Counted from the first letter of the stretch, positions 1 through 12,309 are shown. The stretch is 64,000 nucleotides of DNA from Acanthosepion pharaonis (GCA_903632075.3 CAHIKZ030000837.1:1187501-1251500); one strand, 5' to 3'. Numbers and translations are program-made. The notes: generated from the letters alone by a model not told the origin.

Positions 1-31
<31 letters not shown>

Positions 32-33
32 TG
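1..33. repeat. (GT)n microsatellite
   Basis: GT dinucleotide run with a short GC interruption, cut by the left window edge. Confidence 0.95.
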
Positions 34-1110
34 CAGGTGGCGTATCTCTGGAGATATCCGATTGGGTGTAGACAGTTAATTGGACATATAGATTACACAA
101 AACACCTAATATTTATAGGTTTAAAGAATTCAACGTTAAGATGATCAAATCCACCATATGGTATTTGATTTCACTTTGGCTATAGGTAAATTAGGTCTAT
201 ATACATGGATACCTTGCCTTGAGGTCAGAAGTGGATGGCGTCAATATATAGTCCTACTTGGATCTTATTCGTATCAAACCGACATATCTAATTTCGGGAA
301 ATTGGAGAAACCCTATGGGCGGCGTCAATGGAATAACAATGAAGAATAACTGTCACGTTCATGGCAACGGAGAACTGTTAAACAATGGCTGATATCTAGA
401 ATAATGCGTGAACAAATGCTTAGCAGTTGTTATTCTTAATGTTCTGGATCTTTGCACTTAATTCTTTGTCTTAAAGTCTTCAAATACTCACAATAAGATA
501 AATTTCACCAGAGGGAATTCTTTGCGCGTATTTCCCTGAATTTTAAAATTAGATAAGCGTTGACATAAACCTGAAGCGAAGTTAATGCTACTGCTAAGTC
601 CATTTCAAAAGTCTATGATCTTTCGATAAATTTGATGTTGGTGATGAAGTTCCTTTTGCGCTGAACTTGGAATTATTTATAAAGACAAATGCGGTGTTGT
701 TTTACGTATATATTGAAACGTTTTCACATTTACAGCAGTGACTGTTTAAAGGCTACAGTAAAACTAGGTGAACAGTCCACTGAAAACGTTCTACCATTCA
801 ATAAACATAAGCTTTTCCCTCTGGCTGAGACGGATGAACTAAAACGTGATATATTCTGTTGTCAAGCCGGTCGATAATTTTCGAAGGATTTATTCCTATT
901 TGAAAGACATTCTCTCGTTGTTGAACCATTAGTACTACATCCATGTGATTTTTTTCTCTCTTAAGCGTGGCGTTTTTCTCCAAACGATTCCTTTAAAATA
1001 TTAAGAAATATTTGAAGAAATAAAATTTGAATGACCTTTTTCTTTTAAAAATATTCCATTTCTGTAAGGTTACAATCAACAGAGAAACAATACACAGTTC
1101 TCTAGAGGGT
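34..1110. other. No recognisable feature
   Basis: A+T-rich DNA. The short open frames (up to about 80 codons) lack recognisable domains or codon bias, and I see no repeat or RNA gene. Confidence 0.5.
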
Positions 1111-1118
1111 GTATCAAA

Positions 1119-1308
1119 AATACCTTTACAAATTTTGAGGGCGAATTGTTCACAGCAAACAAGAACAAATGTCCATATAAACATATGTCTCCAAATCAAT
1201 ATGAAGACCCTGTTAAATGTACAATCCAAAAATATTTTTTACAAAATTTGGGGGAGGATACCTGACACCAAAACAAGACAAAATGTCCATATAAGCATAT
1301 GTCCAAAA
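1119..1308. repeat. Diverged direct duplication, two units
   Basis: Two related units of about 75 bases (1119-1195 and 1229-1308) each hold a TTTACAAA..TTTG block followed by ATGTCCATATAARCATATG. Their spacing is about 110 bases. The origin is not recognised. Confidence 0.7.
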
Positions 1309-1636
1309 AGTCATCGTTGTACTGCAACACAGTAACCCATAACGAATGCTTAAAATGTGCTCCACTTGATTCTACAGACGCATGCACCCGTCGGATGTTT
1401 GACTGGCGAACCTTTTCAAATACACCCATACGGTGTCGATAGATTTCGCAGGCCCTCTATTTTTGTTGCGAGAGACCCACCGTCAATGTTTGTAAATGTA
1501 TTTTTGATAAACCATCTATATGTGTTTTTATAAAAGAACATTTAACTTGTTCGTTGTTTGTAAATATGTGAAATTTACGTACGATATAAAGTTTGAACGC
1601 ACTATTGAAATTCCCCAAAACTTCATGTACCATCTT

Positions 1637-1642
1637 TATATA

Positions 1643-1713
<71 letters not shown>
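1637..1713. repeat. (TA)n microsatellite
   Basis: About 75 bases of alternating TA with one small interruption. It produces a spurious tyrosine-isoleucine open frame. Confidence 0.95.
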
Positions 1714-1714
<1 letters not shown>

Positions 1715-1794
1715 CCAATATACTTAATTTTGGGTTATTCATGTAAGCTCAAATTTTGTTTTCCCTGGTCGCGGAGATTTTGTATCTTACAGAC

Positions 1795-1885
1795 AATTTT
1801 ATATATGTGCTTACTTTATTGAAATCAATGTAATCTCTTTAGCATTTGGAAGTGCATTTTCTTCTGCCTGTCTACCACACTCTCA
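1795..1885. repeat. Dispersed repeat, also at 4138-4220
   Basis: The segment starting TATATGTGCTTACTTTATTG recurs at 4138-4220, sharing ACTTTATTGAAATCAATGTA and the following 50 bases at roughly 75-80 percent identity by eye. An unnamed interspersed repeat in direct orientation. Confidence 0.6.
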
Positions 1886-2149
1886 ATGTTTTTCTTTCTA
1901 CTAAATAAAATTGTATTCGTGCATTGCGAAATGTGAGAAAATATATTCTAATACGCTAAAGTGTATTTTCATGAATGTGAATTACTGCTGATTCTTCACA
2001 CTAGAAATGTTTTCCCCGGAGATTTTGGTAAATATTCAGAATTCTTAAAACGGTTGAGTGGACTTCTTCGACGTATTATCTGTTGCATTCTCAAAACTCG
2101 GACCAACACGGTATTATATTATCTTCTCTGCATTAATAAATGCATGAAT

Positions 2150-2212
2150 ATCTATCTCTCTATCTAGAAATCTATCTATGTAGAAATCTATCTATCTAGA
2201 AATCTATCTAAT
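2150..2212. repeat. TCTA-type tetranucleotide array
   Basis: Irregular TCTA repeats are broken at regular intervals by GAAA, giving a higher-order unit of about 16-20 bases repeated three to four times. Confidence 0.8.
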
Positions 2213-2561
2213 TAAATGTGTTCATGTATTCGGCTTCATTCTCAGTTTTATTTTGTTTTTGCAACATGGCAAACATCTACGAATGGTTAAATTTCTTAAC
2301 TTTGTTCACAATAACAATTCATACATTCTTTACTTGGGAGGCTGTCGATGAAAATGTTATATTTTCTAGGAAAGCTTATTTCTTCTTCTTGTCATTATTA
2401 TTATTAAATTAACCATTAATCTAGAGCAAGCAAGGAATGTGATATTTTGAAGTTTCCACTTAACTAAACGAAAATATTGGTATTGTGCCCTCTTTTAATT
2501 AATGCTATGAGCGTTTGAACGTCTTTTTTCGTTCATTGTAGGTATGGAACCTTTGGTATTT

Positions 2562-2562
<1 letters not shown>

Positions 2563-2614
<52 letters not shown>
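2563..2614. repeat. (TA)n microsatellite
   Basis: Alternating TA run, about 60 bases from the hammerhead motif at 2676-2718. Confidence 0.95.
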
Positions 2615-2621
<7 letters not shown>

Positions 2622-2675
2622 TTTATGTTTATATAATTGATCGAAAGAAACCTAAACAGAATTTATAATGTATAT

Positions 2676-2718
2676 ACTGGACGGCCGTTTCGTCCTATAT
2701 TTGGGACTCATCAGCAGC
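2676..2718 (-). ncRNA. Hammerhead ribozyme motif, apparently intact (family B)
   Basis: On the minus strand the order is: stem I strand GCTG (2715-2718), core CTGATGA (2708-2714), stem II GTCC / GGAC with an 8-base loop (2692-2707), GAAA (2688-2691), self-complementary stem III CGGCCG (2682-2687), and cleavage triplet GTC ending at 2680. The cleaved side begins CAGT (2676-2679), which pairs with GCTG (three Watson-Crick pairs and one G-U). All conserved hammerhead core bases are present. The minimal palindromic stem III is the form described in Penelope-like elements and animal retrozymes, which cleave best as dimers. No element protein is visible nearby, so the host element is unknown. Activity is inferred. 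Confidence 0.85.
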
Positions 2719-3119
2719 GAGAATTGAAACACTAGCAATTATGTTGTCAAGTTATAATTCAAGCATCATACCAACTGTTCCACCTGGCCATTGTGGAAGG
2801 AACAGATTGCAAAACAGACTCAATATAGCGCCGCTAAAGGGCTGTGGAGTTGTTCATGTATCCCATATCCCATGCTGGAACTCTTACTGAGTTCTCTGTA
2901 ACCATAGGACTATGCCCCTGAGCAGATGATGACTTCTCTCACGTAATTTCAATTGAATAAACATATGCGCTCACTCTAGAGCAGTTTTTAAACTTAATAG
3001 TGATTAAATTTGATTTTTAAAAGGTTCAAGCAATGTTGAGGTTTCTTTAAAGACTCGATGAATTACTTTTAAATATAATTATCAAATGCTCCCCCTCTAA
3101 TTCATCTGAATAATTTTCT

Positions 3120-3122
<3 letters not shown>

Positions 3123-3192
<70 letters not shown>
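3123..3192. repeat. (TA)n microsatellite
   Basis: About 70 bases of uninterrupted alternating TA. Confidence 0.95.
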
Positions 3193-3195
<3 letters not shown>

Positions 3196-3224
3196 TTTCC
3201 GGTCGTCTATGAAATCCCCCGAAA

Positions 3225-3600
3225 CGTTATCTATAAATTGATTATATTGTTTTCTACGACTTATCAAACATTTGCAGTTTATTTAAAGTCAGAAAATATT
3301 TTAGTGTTTATCAATTGTTTTTTTTTTTTTTTTTTTTTCTTTTTGGAGATAATATTTGTTTGGTTATACAAGCTTTATTAATTAACCCATAGGTGGAAGG
3401 ATAAGATCTATGTCATGCCATTCCCAAGGGTATTTACGCGTAACAGAATATAATATATATGGGAACTCAGTGGCATTATCCATCCCACCACCCTAACACC
3501 CTTGTTTAGAGCACCGGTTATTTCTAACCGGTCTCCCATTTAGGTACTGACCAGTTTGCTGGTCGTACGGGAATCGTTCCTTCAACCTGATGTGACTGTA
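3225..3600 (-). mobile_element. 5S rRNA-derived SINE copy
   Basis: Read on the minus strand, the 3' half of a 5S rRNA-like head lies at about 3510-3570: CTGGTCAGTACC, then ATGGGAGACCGG, then ACCGGTGCT, matching the 5S order GGTTAGTACTTGGATGGGAGACCG..GGTGCT. A body follows, then the tail CCTATGGGTTAATTAATAAA (about 3370-3390), shared with copies at 19330-19560, 32900-33500 and 61020-61275. A 20-base T run (3319-3338) sits within the tail region. SINE classification is inference from the conserved head-to-tail order. Confidence 0.6.
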
Positions 3601-3835
3601 AGAACTTAAAATTCATGTTGCATCTGACGGTGGGTAACATCGATTGAAAGCTAATACTACTGGATTTTTCGTTTTTATATGTGTATTTCATCGGTGAAAC
3701 CTTTTTCTTTTCATAGTATATGTGCGTTTGCGGGTGTGTTTGCGTACGCGCGCGTGCGACCCCCCCCCCGCGTGTATGTTCGTACGTGTAAAATGTCGTG
3801 GTTATTTGACATTTTCGTTGTCATTTTTATTTCAA

Positions 3836-4806
<971 letters not shown>

Positions 4807-4829
4807 TTGATAATCTGGACAGTTACACC

Positions 4830-6260
4830 GGCGTCTTTCTCTGGCACGTAAACGTTTTTTTTCAGTCTGCTGGTTCCAGTATCAATGTACTGCATGACGC
4901 TGACTAGGCCCCGTTTATTTCTTTAACATAAAGGCTTTCCTTTATTCTAAGTTAAATTTGTCAAGTTATTTTATATTTTTGTTTACCGGTTTTCTGAAAA
5001 GAAACCCATGTGAATACTTTCTTGAAAACTGCAATTTTAATCTCTTCAATTCAAGTGAGAAGTTCTATATATTATCATCCTCCCTTTCTTTCACCTCTAA
5101 TTTCATGTATATGTTTCCCCCTTATTCATCATAACGATTTCAAACATAACCCTCTATCTCTTCGGTCTTGTATTGGACGATCTTTATTATAAATAAATAG
5201 TTGCTCATTTGGGAAACGCACGGCGTACACCAAATTAGACAGTTTTATATAAATTCTTTTAATTAATTTTCTGTTGCAGAGCCGTGTTCTATTATATTCT
5301 CTTTTGTCGCTGAGATATAGTTTGCTGACTTTTCCTTTCATCTATTTCTGCTTGATGCTATCCGCTTCCAAAATATCCAGGTGCTTACAGATTTCCTTTC
5401 TTTTAAGCGTCTTCATGATTTTCTGCTTGGGTAGTTAAAATCATTCGGTTGCTTCTTCTTTTCTTTTTTTTTTTTTCTCCCCCTTGTGCCTTACCAGAAT
5501 TGCTCATTTCTCAATGCCAGATTCCATTTTTCTTTCTTGGCAGGAGATTTTTGGTTTTGGCAATTCATCCATATAGACGACGCCGTTCAAATTTTCTTGG
5601 GAATTTGTGAATCTTTAACCTTGATTGTATTTCTTTACTGTATGGTTCAGCGGCATCTTCGCAGAGAAGAATCGTAGTAGAGATACCATGTCTCCTTGGA
5701 AGATAAATCTACTTATCTTGACCTCTGCGAAAGATTAACCTTCTGTGGTTGGTTCTACTTTCTAAATTTCAGTTCCTTTCTTTATGACGTCCATTACGCA
5801 TACTAAAGTTTGAGCATATACAATCACTTAAATATGTAGGAATGCAGGTGAAGATTAGGTATTTCCTTGTTACCTAACTATGTTAAGTTTTTGTTCCATT
5901 TTGATTGCTAGTTACAGATTACTTCTTCCTAATTCTTTGTAGCCATTATTCTGTTCGGTAAGTACCGAATAGTTAAGGCGTTTTGCAATAGATCATGGAT
6001 TCTCTTTTGTAGAATTTTATATTTAATGTCATGTCTTTTCAGGACTGAGAGGATTATGGTTCTTTATTTTTCATTATCTGTGACTTGGTATGACTAATTG
6101 GGAAATATAATGATGGAATGTCTTTTTATTTTCCCTTTTCAAGTCTAGACATTTTATTGTACTGGCGAGAGAAGAAACAAATTCATAGCTTTAATATGAA
6201 CATGAGGTAAACAGAAGAGACCCTGTCAGAATTTTAAATTCCCCTCGAAAGTGCCCTCCG
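4830..6260. other. No recognisable feature
   Basis: T-rich sequence with open frames of up to about 70 codons on both strands, none with a domain or splice context I recognise. Confidence 0.5.
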
Positions 6261-6263
6261 CTA

Positions 6264-6267
<4 letters not shown>

Positions 6268-6334
<67 letters not shown>
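6268..6334. repeat. (CA)n(TA)n microsatellite
   Basis: A short CA run passes into a long TA run that abuts the hammerhead motif starting at 6335. Confidence 0.95.
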
Positions 6335-6338
<4 letters not shown>

Positions 6339-6373
6339 CTGACGATCGCGATGGCGTGAAACCTAGGTCAAAA
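6335..6373 (+). ncRNA. Hammerhead ribozyme motif, family A copy 1
   Basis: TTGT (6335-6338), CTGACGA (6339-6345, fits CTGANGA), stem II CGC/GCG with a GATG loop (6347-6356, flanked by an opposed T-T), GAAA (6358-6361), palindromic stem III CCTAGG (6362-6367), then TC completing the GTC cleavage triplet. Stem I is weakened here: the 3' strand is AAAA instead of the ACAA seen in copies 2 and 3. The T-T at the base of stem II recurs in all copies. Probably a mutated descendant of an active motif. Confidence 0.65.
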
Positions 6374-6470
6374 AATCACATCAATACCACTAAGTATGTT
6401 AGCTCTATCACAAATGTTGAACGCTTTCCAATACGTGCCGAGCATATATAACATATAAATAATATGTATA
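6374..6470 (+). mobile_element. Body of hammerhead repeat family A, copy 1
   Basis: After the ribozyme comes the family body: AGTATGTTAGCTCTATC (from about 6393), then TTGAACGCTTTCCAATACGT and GTGCCGAGCATATA. The same blocks occur at 9075-9165 (+), 10737-10880 (-) and 28838-28965 (-). A (TA)n array follows at 6479. No coding sequence is visible. Confidence 0.7.
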
Positions 6471-6473
6471 TAG

Positions 6474-6617
<144 letters not shown>

Positions 6618-6691
6618 GAAAAATTTTCAGAGTTAACTTGTAGAAAAAGACACTATGCATAAAGGTAAAATACAATAAGAAAATCTTATTA

Positions 6692-6735
6692 TTATCCGAC
6701 GTGTTTCGTCCAATGTGAACTTTTTTCAAGGCAAA
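6692..6735 (-). other. Hammerhead-like relic
   Basis: On the minus strand a hairpin GTTC-ACATT-GGAC is followed by GAAAC and ACGTC, as in the other motifs, but the upstream core reads CTTGAAAAA instead of CTGANGA. It could be a decayed hammerhead or chance resemblance. It lies opposite in orientation to the family A ribozyme 350 bases upstream. Confidence 0.3.
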
Positions 6736-6890
6736 CACGAAAAGATAGTAACTATTAACAACAAACAAAATGCCCTTAGCAACTAGAAAAAATTGAGAAA
6801 ACGCTACTATACTTATATTGTCAACTGAAAATTGGGTCAAGTAATTTTCACGTGTAATGATACATTTTATTGTTTTTTTTACCTTTACAC

Positions 6891-6896
<6 letters not shown>

Positions 6897-6951
<55 letters not shown>
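6897..6951. repeat. (TA)n microsatellite
   Basis: Uninterrupted TA run. Confidence 0.95.
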
Positions 6952-6954
<3 letters not shown>

Positions 6955-6989
6955 GTATTTGTTTAGCAATCTTTTTTTATACAAGGTAC

Positions 6990-8860
6990 TATACAGCTAT
7001 TAAACTTTTTATTCAATTTTTCTTGCGTTCGTATACGTGTTTCCTTTTCTGGACATAAATAGCGGAAAAAACTTTAGTTAAATATAAAATAGAGATCGAT
7101 AATTTCAAAACTACATTTGTAAAAATATAAGACCTTAACTTTACCTACGAACATAGTAAGAAAATATACTTGCATTCTTATATGTTGTTAGAGAATCTAG
7201 TATTAACACATTTTTTTAAAGTAACCAATAACAACACTGAACATACAGGCATCATCAGTACTATTTACATTTTCTACAAAAATCAAATAAACTATAAGCA
7301 GGATGAACTTAGAAACAAGAAAAAATATATTTATCTACTATAAAACAGCTAGCCTTATCTACTTTAAAACAGCTAGCCTTATCGTCAACAGCAACTCACT
7401 TAGGAAGGAAACTCCCATTAATACTGGAAAGATTGCTAACAGGTACTGGGCTTTAGAAACCCGTGTTTCTGAAAATGTTTTTTTTTTTTTTTTCAAGGGA
7501 AAGATTTTATAAATTTCATCCGAAAGCATTACTGGTATATCTATCAATGAATGTCAAATATTTCCTTGTAGGGAAACGGCTAATATTACCATTGTAATAT
7601 GGAGGGTATAAAACAACTTTGCACAGAATTGGAGAAAAGAGAAAACAAAAGCAGTTGGACTTGAGCCTATCATGTATACCTCGTAAAAGGAAATTTGCGA
7701 TAGAAATCACAGTACAGCACATAACATGGTGAGGCTTTGGAATTATATTGCACTTATGTTAGAGTTTTAGAGCATCACCAATAAACATCGATACCGTCTT
7801 AACACATGTAACTTACATAGATAACATTGCAGTTCATTTGCATACTTTTACCAAGATAATCTGAATGGTTATAAGCACCGGTGATACGAAGCGAGTTCCA
7901 GAAATACCAGACTGGTTTCCTGGCACTCCATACGTTCTCGTGTTCTGGTCAGATTTAAATCCTACTAAACATGTACGAAACATGTTGCCAATATAATACA
8001 TTGTCTGTTGCCACACTAATCATACAGAAACAGTAATAGATATACAAACAGTCGAAACTAGCAGCTCGTAAAATGTATGTCATGTTGCAAAGCAGCAGTT
8101 ATTGATATGGCGTGAGCGGTTATACTTTATTGAGCAGCTGTATCTAATAATTTCGATCTTCAATTACGTTAATTTATTTTCTCTAGATTAAAATGCTCAT
8201 TTTGCTTTCGAAAATGTGTATTTGAACGCACCTGCTGAAGTCCACATCAATAATTAATGAAAGCGAAACTTTACGTACCATAATTAGCAATTCTATAATT
8301 TCATTCGTTGAATTACTTTCAGCTATTCCAGAGTTCCTTGGTAATTGAAGACTGAGGTTACTAAGGAAAAATGGTCACTATATAACAGCCAAAATGACGT
8401 TTTGATAACGTTAGCTGTTAGAACAACAGATACTGCAAATATCAATGGTTACCATCCGTAGATAATTAACAATCGAATCACATAGACAGGCTGCAAATAC
8501 ATTGTAATAACTTTATTTTAACTAATATTTTTAGACTAAGACAGGTTCTGAAATTACCAATAAAATTATTTGGACATTCGTCAGCAATATCGAATTTAAG
8601 TTGATTACATGTGTTTTGTTCTTTAAAAAAAATAATGGCTATATTTTAGAACATAGATCATGGAACTCCTATGATATTTTATTGTTATTTTATGTTCAGT
8701 AATGAATTACCATTTGAATTATTTTTTCGTGGTACCCTGTTACCTTCTTCAATTATTTAGAATCCAGACATTTTCTTTTCTTAGACTAGCTAGCATCCAA
8801 GGCTAGAGAATTTGTTATACCGTAGAGAGAAGAGATTGATTAATTGGTTTCCTATGGATA
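6990..8860. other. No recognisable feature apart from a 24-base direct duplication
   Basis: A 24-base unit containing AAAACAGCTAGCCTTAT is duplicated in tandem at about 7332-7382. A 15-base T run lies near 7480. The rest is A+T-rich with only short frames. A minus frame at 7834-8016 is somewhat richer in G+C but has no recognisable domain. Confidence 0.5.
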
Positions 8861-8869
8861 TTAAAAGGA

Positions 8870-8950
8870 TTTAAACATAACAGATTCTTTTAGAATTTAA
8901 ACTCGTCTTTACGATTCCAAATTCAGTTCCAGTAATCATTACGGTATATC
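8870..8950 (-). mobile_element. Possible tRNA-derived SINE head
   Basis: Minus-strand sequence here resembles the heads at 19500-19560 and 33360-33420: a GACGAGTTTAAATTC box (B-box-like) preceded by GGAATCGTAAAG. Fragmentary, with no clear A box. Confidence 0.35.
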
Positions 8951-8991
8951 CACATTCATTCAATTGATGTAAATATGATGCTCATTGCAAT

Positions 8992-9068
<77 letters not shown>
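8992..9068. repeat. (CA)n(TA)n microsatellite
   Basis: Compound array immediately preceding a truncated family A body. Confidence 0.95.
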
Positions 9069-9069
<1 letters not shown>

Positions 9070-9072
<3 letters not shown>

Positions 9073-9163
9073 TATATAAGTACGTTAGCTCTATCAAAAA
9101 TATTGAACGCTTTCCAATAAGTTCATGTATATATATAATATATAAATAATATGTATATAGAAA

Positions 9164-9232
<69 letters not shown>

Positions 9233-9310
9233 TTAATTTTTCATATATATATATATATTTATATATATATATGAAAAAATTTCTCAGAGATAACTTGTAG
9301 AAAAGACAAC
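9070..9310 (+). mobile_element. Hammerhead repeat family A, truncated copy
   Basis: GTACGTTAGCTCTATC (9080 onward), TTGAACGCTTTCCAATAAGT and the AATATGTATATAGAAA block match copy 1, but the ribozyme itself is missing, replaced by the (TA)n array. An internal (TA)n (9167-9228) and the GAAAAAATTTCTCAGAGATA block (about 9273-9292) follow as in copy 1. A 30-base segment with AAAGACAAYATAAACAC is duplicated just after, to about 9345. Confidence 0.65.
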
Positions 9311-9387
9311 ATAAACACCCACATATATATAGAAAAAGACAATATAAACACTACATTTATATATACATACATATTATAAATAAATAA

Positions 9388-9456
<69 letters not shown>
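9388..9456. repeat. (GT)n microsatellite
   Basis: Long GT run. The following GAAAAATTTCCCAGAGTG echoes the family A downstream block. Confidence 0.95.
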
Positions 9457-9459
<3 letters not shown>

Positions 9460-10110
9460 AATTTCCCAGAGTGCGTGGGTGCGTGTGCATGCGTTTGTGT
9501 ATTTGTGTGTGTGCGTCTGTTTGGTGGGGTGTCATTGGGGTTGAATATATTAGCCTTTAAAGCTTAGCAATATCTATATCTTTATATTGAGAACTAAATT
9601 TTTGTACTTTTAGAACAGTCGAAGTAAATTAATATGCGTTGGGAGCCTTCCTATGGGCGAAATGATTAGCAAGGATTCCATCATTCTAGATAAAAAATAT
9701 TTTTTTATAGTAATAAATCTATATTATGTGAAGAAAATTGATACAATTATTGCGGCTTTCTATGTGAGAAGTGATCAGCCAGCCCTCTATCTTGATAGAG
9801 AGTTTGTTGCCGCCTAGATGTCTAAGAATATTAACCTAGTTCAAATTGATGCAGTAGTCAATTCTTTGTGGATCAGAAGAAATAAGTATAATATCGAAGA
9901 CCATTACGAATTCTAACGTGTAACTTCGACATTTCTTTGATAAATTATGATTTTGAGCTTGTACAAAGTAAAACCGTTTTGTATGTAGAAAAATCCTCTC
10001 TTGCAAGAGATTAACATTTGCGAGGAAATCAGCGGATAGTGATTTTAAATTTCACTAACGGATCAATTGCTACATCTACTGCTAGGAAAGTTAGTTCACT
10101 GTGTAGTGCC
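9460..10110. other. No recognisable feature
   Basis: GT-rich at first, then ordinary A+T-rich sequence with frequent stops in all frames. Confidence 0.5.
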
Positions 10111-10119
10111 AAACAATTA

Positions 10120-10660
10120 TATCTCGTCAGAATTCATCTTTCATATTTAGAAATCTAACATTGAATACTGCTGCCGTATCTGATCTAGTTCTCCTACAAT
10201 ATTTCTGGAGATTCTTGACACATTCAATTGAAGTGCCAAAATGTAATTTATCCTAACCTAGCATCTAATCATCAATCAAATTCGAATAGATGTAACATGG
10301 CTTCGCTCAGTCTTATTCTAATAGTTTCATGACACTTGTTCAGATGAGCTGACCTTTTTGGTGTCTGAAATGCATGAATTTAAACGTACTACTAGATTGG
10401 TAACTGGGTCACACATTCTACTTTTGAACGAGCTAGATGAAAGTATCAGTTTTATTTTTTAAAAAAATTTCGCCCTTTTTACCATTAGAAATGTCTTCCG
10501 ATTTCTTGCAGCCTTGTCACTTGCAAACTTCAAAATTTTAAATACAACGCCAATCGCCATTTCCATTTTCCTGAATTGTGTTTAATAGTACTTTTTCCTC
10601 ACTAAAGTCTTCTCAGTTTTTGACTCACAGTAACACGTTGCGCCCTAGTGAAATTATCTA
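10120..10660 (+). mobile_element. LINE 3' fragment (CR1/Jockey-like ORF2 C-terminus)
   Basis: Conceptual translation over several frames gives SNIEYCCRIW, then a HEFKRTTRLVTGSH-type stretch and the terminal blocks of the post-RT region common in CR1/Jockey-type LINEs (IRPxxEYCxHxW ... FKRSTR). Frameshifts and stops are frequent. The 3' end CTAGTGAAATTATC (from about 10644) runs almost directly into a (TA)n(GT)n array, as expected of a LINE whose tail grew from a simple repeat. Clade assignment is from memory of the motif pattern only. Confidence 0.7.
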
Positions 10661-10665
10661 CCTAA

Positions 10666-10732
<67 letters not shown>

Positions 10733-10741
10733 TGTGTGTGT
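10666..10741. repeat. (TA)n(GT)n microsatellite
   Basis: Compound array between the LINE 3' end and a minus-oriented family A copy. Confidence 0.95.
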
Positions 10742-10898
10742 GAAAAGTGTATAGAAATATAAATAAATATATATATGTATAATTATGTATGTATTATATG
10801 ATTATATGCTCGGTACTTATTAGAAAGCGCTCAATATCAGAGATAGAGCTAACATATTTGGTTGGATAGATGTGAGTTTCAGACCCTGGGTTTCACGA
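10742..10898 (-). mobile_element. Hammerhead repeat family A, minus copy
   Basis: Opens with GAAAAGTGTATAGAAATATA, then ACTTATTAGAAAGCGCTC, GATAGAGCTAACATATTTGG and TTGGATAGATGTGAG: the reverse complement of the family body, closely matching 28838-28965. Its ribozyme end meets the plus-strand copy at 10899, so only the GAAAC-to-stem I side of its own hammerhead remains. Confidence 0.75.
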
Positions 10899-10951
10899 TT
10901 GTCTGACGATCGCTAAAAGCGTGAAACCCAGGTCACAAACTCACATCTATC

Positions 10952-10953
<2 letters not shown>
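10863..10953. repeat. Long inverted repeat formed by two family A ends
   Basis: Left arm 10863-10898 and right arm 10920-10953 are reverse complements with few mismatches (CGTGAAACCCAGG and CTCACATCTATCC in the right arm). The central 22 bases hold CTGACGA and half of stem II. A transcript would fold into one strong hairpin that competes with the ribozyme fold. Confidence 0.85.
10899..10938 (+). ncRNA. Hammerhead ribozyme motif, family A copy 2
   Basis: TTGT (10899-10902), CTGACGA (10903-10909), stem II CGC-TAAAA-GCG flanked by an opposed T-T (10910-10922), GAAA (10923-10926), stem III CCCAGG (10927-10932), GTC triplet ending at 10934, and ACAA (10935-10938) exactly complementary to TTGT. 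Core bases are complete. The T-T pair in place of the usual first stem II pair is the one departure from canonical hammerheads. A predicted cleavage site follows 10934. Confidence 0.75.
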
Positions 10954-10954
<1 letters not shown>

Positions 10955-11022
<68 letters not shown>

Positions 11023-11053
11023 TCATTATATATTTGTATTTGTTTATATTTAT

Positions 11054-11103
<50 letters not shown>
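10955..11103. repeat. Two (TA)n arrays with a (CA)n core
   Basis: TA runs at 10955-11022 and 11070-11103 flank a short unique piece and a CA run. Confidence 0.95.
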
Positions 11104-11104
<1 letters not shown>

Positions 11105-11106
<2 letters not shown>

Positions 11107-11382
11107 TAAATATATTTGACATCACATGTTTTATTAGTTAGGGGTGTATATCACTGTTGCATATGTCTCACTCTAGTTCCTGCTAAAATATTCTTTGACT
11201 TCAGTGTAGACAGATACATCGACGGCTTGGCTTAAGAGATGTCTTTCTGGCCACCAAGTACAGATCCACACCTCTTCCAGTGATGTTCGTGCCAACCCCT
11301 ATGTGAATATGTTGTGGACACATTCTGGAAATAACCGTATGACAGAGATAGATATAGAAACACCGACCCCATAGTAGAGAAG

Positions 11383-11446
<64 letters not shown>

Positions 11447-12300
11447 GCCCATCCTTGGATGACCTAATGTCAAAAATGGTATCGTGACTTTTTCAAATGA
11501 TAGTTTTCCTTTGTTTGTTTTTTAAAAAAATATCTAAGAACACACTAGAGCCCTAGGTAATGTATGAGATGTACTTGCGAGTACAACATTTTGGTGTTTC
11601 TTTAAGGCTTGCGCTACCAGGAATCTCTCCAATGTGTCTATCGAACCATTTTCCAAATAATCCGAGGACTCCATCTACAAATGGATTCCTCGATATGTTC
11701 ATGTGCCACATTTATTTTTTAGATTTTGTTTATTTTAACACATATTTGCTTTCAAATGAAGTGCTTCCAATGATTCCATTTATATATATATATATATATA
11801 TTGATTCAACAATTGATTCTAATAAGACGTTCTTTTTGAATTCTTTTAATGTTCAACTCCGATTTATGTGATTTCTTCTTAGTGCTTAATGTTTGATTTT
11901 CTCGTGTGTATTCGCATTAAAGTTAGATGCCCTTCTTTGCTCCAAACGAAGGTTAAATTTTAAACTTCTTGCTTTGTTGAGGTATTTCCATTATTTAATT
12001 TTCTCTCCACTTTTCCATATATTATCATTCCTTGACTCAAAAATTACAATACCAAGTGGACAAAATATCGATTTCATATATGCCTGCTTTCAGAGGCTAA
12101 TGAAACATGAAAACTGTGAGAAGATTGCTTAACAAACTGGAGCAAGTGAATGCAGTGGCCAAATATCACAATGAAAAAAAAGCAGGTTCGGAAGAAAGCG
12201 AGATAAGAAACAAAACTCTTGAGAGCTATGAACACTGTTTGCATTAAATATTACTGCCACATCTAATATGGCGCTTCTGTTTCGTATCTGAAAATAGGTT
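11105..12300. other. Unassigned sequence with one (CT)n array
   Basis: A pure CT run lies at about 11386-11442 and a short TA run at 11781-11802. The flanks of the CT run are richer in G+C than the surroundings but show no domain or splice structure. Short frames near 11560-11870 and 11893-12132 look accidental. Confidence 0.5.
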
Positions 12301-12309
12301 TAGAATTAT

